A stretch of 64,000 nucleotides of DNA from Scytalidium lignicola (taxonomy: Eukaryota > Ascomycota > Leotiomycetes). A program made the translations under genes and the position numbers. The notes under the pieces are model-generated. The model saw only the letters and a program-made list of their open reading frames with translations. It searched no databases and had not been told where the DNA came from. Shown piece after piece: positions 62,919 through 64,000 of this stretch (position 1 is its first letter; each line of letters starts with the position of its first letter). Location: contig NCSJ02000021.1 in the NCBI GenBank assembly GCA_002812745.2, forward strand, positions 186,001-250,000, written 5' to 3'.

Positions 62919-63274
62919 TGTTACAGGTTTTACCTAACAAGTGATTAGTGTAGGCCTGAGGCTTGATATACAGCGGAGTGTATATAGAGAACCTAGCGAT
63001 TATATGACATGATTGGGACCCAGGGGACCTGAGGGGTCCAAGGGGTCCATGGACTTACGAGACCTGTGCAGTCCAAGAGGTCCAAGTGTATTTCGTTATC
63101 TATATAAGCATGTTGTAAGAACATGAGAGTAGACTCCTTGTATTCAACCTAAATACATTACTAGATCTTATCTTTGACTTAGTNNCNTNCTTGTGTGTCA
63201 CACGTTTCCGTTGTCCCTGAACATCTACCTTACCCTTGGTTATCCAGTGACCTGGATGGCGTAGTTTTGTAACA
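62919..63274 (+). repeat. 3' LTR of gypsy copy 3
   Basis: 356 bp, TGTTACAGG ... GTTTTGTAACA. TATATAAG at 63101-63108. Three Ns near 63184-63189. The GGTCC tract (about 63010-63085) is shorter than in the 5' LTR of the same element. Confidence 0.92.
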
Positions 63275-64000
63275 TTTCAATAAAATAAGCTTTATAATAA
63301 GTATAATAGTTATTATAAAAGTAATTACAACTTTTGATTATTTTGGTAAACCTTTATCTTTACAATCTAAGAATTGTGAATAAGTTATAGTTATTAAATT
63401 AATTAGTGTTGATAGATAGGTTTTACTACCTTTAATTATTTTTAAAGGAAAACACCATCAACTAGCTTTGAATAACTTGTTACCTGAAAGTTGGAAAGAT
63501 AAACAAAGTAATAATAGATAGACAAACAATCAAATTGCTCTTGAATAGCTTGAGAAAACCTTTGAACTTGTTATTAAGGATAGAACTAAAGGCTAATATT
63601 ATATGTTAGTCCTTGATGGTTATAATAACCATGTAACTCTTGAATTCAACTTGTTTTGTACTCAGCATAAAATTGTTCTGATTTGCATGCCTCCTCATTC
63701 ATTACATCTTCTTCAACCACTTGATATGACTTGTTTTTTAATTCTTAAATGTATGTATAATACTTAACTTATAAACAAAGTATATAGTAAAATTCAACAT
63801 ATCGACAAGGAGGATTTCCTAGAGTTATATCTAATTGTACGTTAATAAACTTTCAAATCAACAATTATTTAAAGTGGATTTGCAACTACTAGATTAATTC
63901 CTTATGAACCAGAGCATGTATTAGCCAAATTGCATGTTCAGGTTGATCAGACACTTACACCTCCAAGGAGTACTCATAGTAGCAATTTTGGAGTATAATA
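63275..64000 (+). mobile_element. Second pogo/Fot1 transposase relic, cut by window edge
   Basis: From about 63360 the plus strand reads decayed DDE_1 transposase: a VIVIKLI-type strand, LPLIIFKGK, LPESWKDKQSN, LVLDGYNNH, CMPPHSLHLLQPLDM and FATTRLIPYEPEHVLAKL. This is the second half of a Fot1-type transposase, with TAA/TAG at Trp/Gln positions. The first half should lie to the left, where gypsy copy 3 now sits, but I cannot find it before 55887. The relic is collinear with and diverged from the transposase at 15223-16884. Confidence 0.78.

Larger units (their letters stand above)
55887..63274 (+). mobile_element. Full-length chromoviral Ty3/gypsy element, copy 3, with internal deletion and insertion
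   Basis: 7388 bp with LTRs at 55887-56280 and 62919-63274. Most of integrase is missing at an N near 60916, and a 0.75 kb foreign sequence is inserted at 61273-62026. Polypurine tract AAAAAGGGGATA at 62906-62917. Less mutated than copy 2, especially downstream of 62040. Flanks TTATC and TTTCA do not form a clear duplication. Confidence 0.93.

Overview
The window looks like a chromosome segment of a filamentous ascomycete (Pezizomycotina; I cannot name the species from sequence alone). Reasons: genes carry short 50-70 bp GT-AG introns with CTGAC/CTAA-like branch points; the gene products belong to typical fungal families (Zn(II)2Cys6 regulator, MAO-N-type amine oxidase, MFS sugar transporter, Mup1-like permease); and the transposons carry the marks of repeat-induced point mutation (RIP), with C-to-T and G-to-A changes that turn Gln and Trp codons into stops and leave very AT-rich DNA.

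Layout. 1-13063: AT-rich block with a 5'-truncated chromoviral Ty3/gypsy element (copy 1) and a full-length RIP-mutated Ty1/copia element. 13064-24117: moderate-GC island with an isochorismatase-family gene, a MITE, a full-length Fot1/pogo transposon, and a secreted histidine-phosphatase (phosphoglycerate mutase family) gene whose first intron is filled by a complete Mutator-like element. 24118-37236: AT-rich nest, in which a copia gag relic is cut by a second type of gypsy element (X), which is in turn split by a full-length chromoviral gypsy (copy 2); it ends at a GAAA microsatellite. 37237-54000: gene island with an MFS transporter (-), MmgE/PrpD family enzyme (+), Mup1-like amino acid permease (-), HAL2-type bisphosphate nucleotidase (-), a copia solo LTR, a broken small secreted protein locus, a Zn(II)2Cys6 regulator (+) and a MAO-N-like amine oxidase (-). 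54000-64000: AT-rich block with chromoviral gypsy copy 3 and, at the right edge, a second pogo transposase relic.

The MFS and MmgE/PrpD genes are divergent across about 0.7 kb, and the regulator and amine oxidase are convergent about 100 bp apart. Together with the permease this could be a small amine or organic-acid catabolic neighbourhood, but that is inference.

The most striking unexplained structure is in the three chromoviral gypsy copies. Between the chromodomain and the 3' LTR each carries an ORF on the opposite strand. All three remain in frame (160, 149 and 183 codons), and six positions at identical residue numbers (42, 45, 52, 61, 64, 71) form a C-x2-C-x6-C-x8-C-x2-C-x6-C zinc-cluster pattern. 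Every missing Cys is a Tyr, as expected from G-to-A RIP. Also notable is a roughly 750 bp GC-richer insert in copy 3 with a poly(A) tail, an AATAAA signal and an 11-12 bp target duplication, which looks like a retroposed transcript. Single Ns, many beside A/T homopolymers, mean that frames in the repeats should be read with care.
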